Below the pieces are notes generated by a model that saw nothing but the letters and a program-made list of their open reading frames with translations, searched no databases and was not told the origin of the DNA. 64,000 nucleotides of DNA from JBCCTX01 sp964468435 (lineage in GTDB: Bacteria; Bacteroidota; Bacteroidia; J057): the NCBI GenBank assembly GCA_964468435.1, contig CAYXVE010000013.1:37098-101097 (forward strand), given 5' to 3'. This document shows, one piece after another, positions 63,328 to 64,000 of the stretch. The translations under genes and the position numbers were made by a program. How positions within the stretch are numbered: the first letter of the stretch is position 1; the number at the start of each line of letters is the position of its first letter.

Positions 63328-63746
63328 TTATTTACCTAGATGAAAATCTGCCCATGCATCTAGCAGAAGGATTTCAGATCATTCAAGCTCCTGAAAACCT
63401 AAAATCTGGATATGACATATCAGTTGCCCACATTACTTCCGTGTTTTCTAAAGGGATCAAAGACGAAGAGTGGATTCCTAAACTCAAAGCACAGCGAGCT
63501 TGTGTCATTACGCAGGATCTGAACATACAAAGAAGACAACATGAGCTTACGCTGTATAGGCAATACGAACTGGGTATGCTTTTTCTGAGAGGACCTAGCA
63601 AAAAACAGGGCATGAGTGTTTGGCAGATTGTACAGACACTTGCCAAACATTGGCTGGAGATCACCCGGATTGCGATGGAAGAGCAACGACCTTTTGCTTT
63701 TCAGGTCACCCTGACACGGAAAATAAAAAGGTTGAATGGAGTGTAA
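63324..63746 (+). CDS. PIN-like toxin (DUF5615 / Mut7-C type)
   Basis: A 140-aa protein with a PIN-like fold. The start IIYLDENLPMHLAEGF gives the DENLP signature of DUF5615/Mut7-C PIN-like domains, followed by an acidic site in VITQDLNIQRRQHE and the aspartate-poor last helix. Paired with the DUF433 protein by a 4-base overlap, it would be the RNase-like toxin of a VapBC-type module. The 140-aa length is somewhat above the usual 110-120 because of the basic tail (TRKIKRLNGV). Confidence 0.75.
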   Translation: MIIYLDENLPMHLAEGFQIIQAPENLKSGYDISVAHITSVFSKGIKDEEWIPKLKAQRACVITQDLNIQRRQHELTLYRQYELGMLFLRGPSKKQGMSVWQIVQTLAKHWLEITRIAMEEQRPFAFQVTLTRKIKRLNGV

Positions 63747-64000
63747 GTAAAACGGAAAAAGTACGATGAAGCGGCTCAGCGCAATCGAGGCCTTTTGATA
63801 GGTCTGCAATCAATCCAAATGTATCCGTCCGGGCAAGGACGTATAGGCTAGGGCTTGAAAACGCCTGATCTTTGTCTTATCCTAGCCTAGGTGCATCTGT
63901 GGAATTCTCATCAGAGGAGTGAGCACTGAGCTGCAAACAACTGTTCTCTGCGCTGGGGCAAGTTCCGGATGAGGCTGCCACGGGTGAGGGAGCAGCTCCT
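63747..64000. other. Unassigned right edge, GC-richer
   Basis: From about 63780 the bases are richer in G+C than the surroundings. There are local hairpins: CGTCC/GGACG (about 63824-63840), GGCTAGG/CCTAGCC (63846-63887) and GAGCTGC paired with GCAGCTC (63929-63998). No frame on either strand has family likeness. It may be the end of a mobile element, a structured RNA or the 3' end of a gene to the right. Confidence 0.3.

Noticed and set aside
1..64000. CRISPR arrays, rRNA genes, tRNA genes and an origin of replication.
   Set aside because: No regularly spaced repeats were seen, no conserved T-arm (GGTTCGAnnCC) outside coding sequence, and no rRNA-like stretch. A covariance-model scan would be needed to be certain about tRNAs.
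63747..64000. The right edge as a group II intron, RNase P RNA or cobalamin riboswitch.
   Set aside because: The diagnostic cores of these RNAs (domain V hairpin, GAGGAAAGTCC, B12 box) are not present in the visible sequence.

Overview
The window reads as a chromosomal segment of a Bacteroidota bacterium, most likely a Cytophagales-type and probably marine organism. The reasons are: two type A (YPNP) and one gliding-type C-terminal type IX secretion (T9SS) sorting domains, two TonB-dependent receptors with N-terminal carboxypeptidase-like domains, Bacteroidota promoter elements (TAnnTTTG), many signal-peptide or lipobox proteins, and genes typical of the phylum (DUF4856, imelysin, LuxC-like acyl-CoA reductase, DUF7009). 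The lineage is inferred; there is no rRNA, and I recognised no tRNA. A run of exactly 100 Ns (50575-50674) marks a scaffold gap.

Layout. 1-6.7 kb: an edge-truncated beta-propeller dehydrogenase-like protein, a DUF1080/PA14-like secreted protein, an OmpA lipoprotein and an IgGFc-binding-like T9SS protein. 7-15 kb: a TonB receptor under an iron-type operator, a NYN/OST-HTH protein, half of a GyrI-like protein, isocitrate dehydrogenase, a decayed prohibitin-like gene and a photolyase/cryptochrome. 15.9-23.8 kb: a sulfur-oxidation block, with a PsrA/SoeA-like molybdoenzyme, a fused PsrB-PsrC-like subunit, MobA, DUF7009, sulfide:quinone oxidoreductase and DUF1641. 24-33 kb: DUF1080, YkgJ, a dimethylformamidase-like gene split by an in-frame stop, Gfo/Idh/MocA, a candidate small RNA, a caspase-like protein, an acyl-CoA reductase and a DUF885-like protein lacking its metal motif. 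33.5-42.8 kb: a Wzc-like protein, an orphan DNA methyltransferase, a DbpA-type helicase, AroE and two tandem SulP transporters. 43-52 kb: a GDSL lipoprotein, persulfide dioxygenase-rhodanese, an FG-GAP T9SS protein, a FAD dehydrogenase overlapping a ThDP enzyme, and a small membrane ORF. 52-60.5 kb: bacterial-type prolyl-tRNA synthetase and a four-gene iron operon (DUF4856, imelysin, HTTM, TonB receptor). 60.5-64 kb: a beta-helix T9SS protein, an IS66 remnant, a DUF433/PIN-like toxin-antitoxin pair and an unexplained GC-richer edge.

Two functional themes connect the genes. First, a sulfide-to-sulfate route: SQR makes (per)sulfide, persulfide dioxygenase makes sulfite, the cytoplasmic molybdoenzyme with the fused FeS/NrfD subunit could oxidise sulfite into the quinone pool, and the SulP carriers could move sulfate. 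Second, iron acquisition: the 60.4-54.3 kb operon starts at a promoter whose spacer holds a 27-bp near-perfect palindrome, and a related half-match lies upstream of the other TonB receptor. The window also holds many gene remnants (prohibitin, XRE, antitoxin-like, truncated lipoprotein, dimethylformamidase-like, IS66), so several intergenic gaps are graveyards rather than empty DNA.
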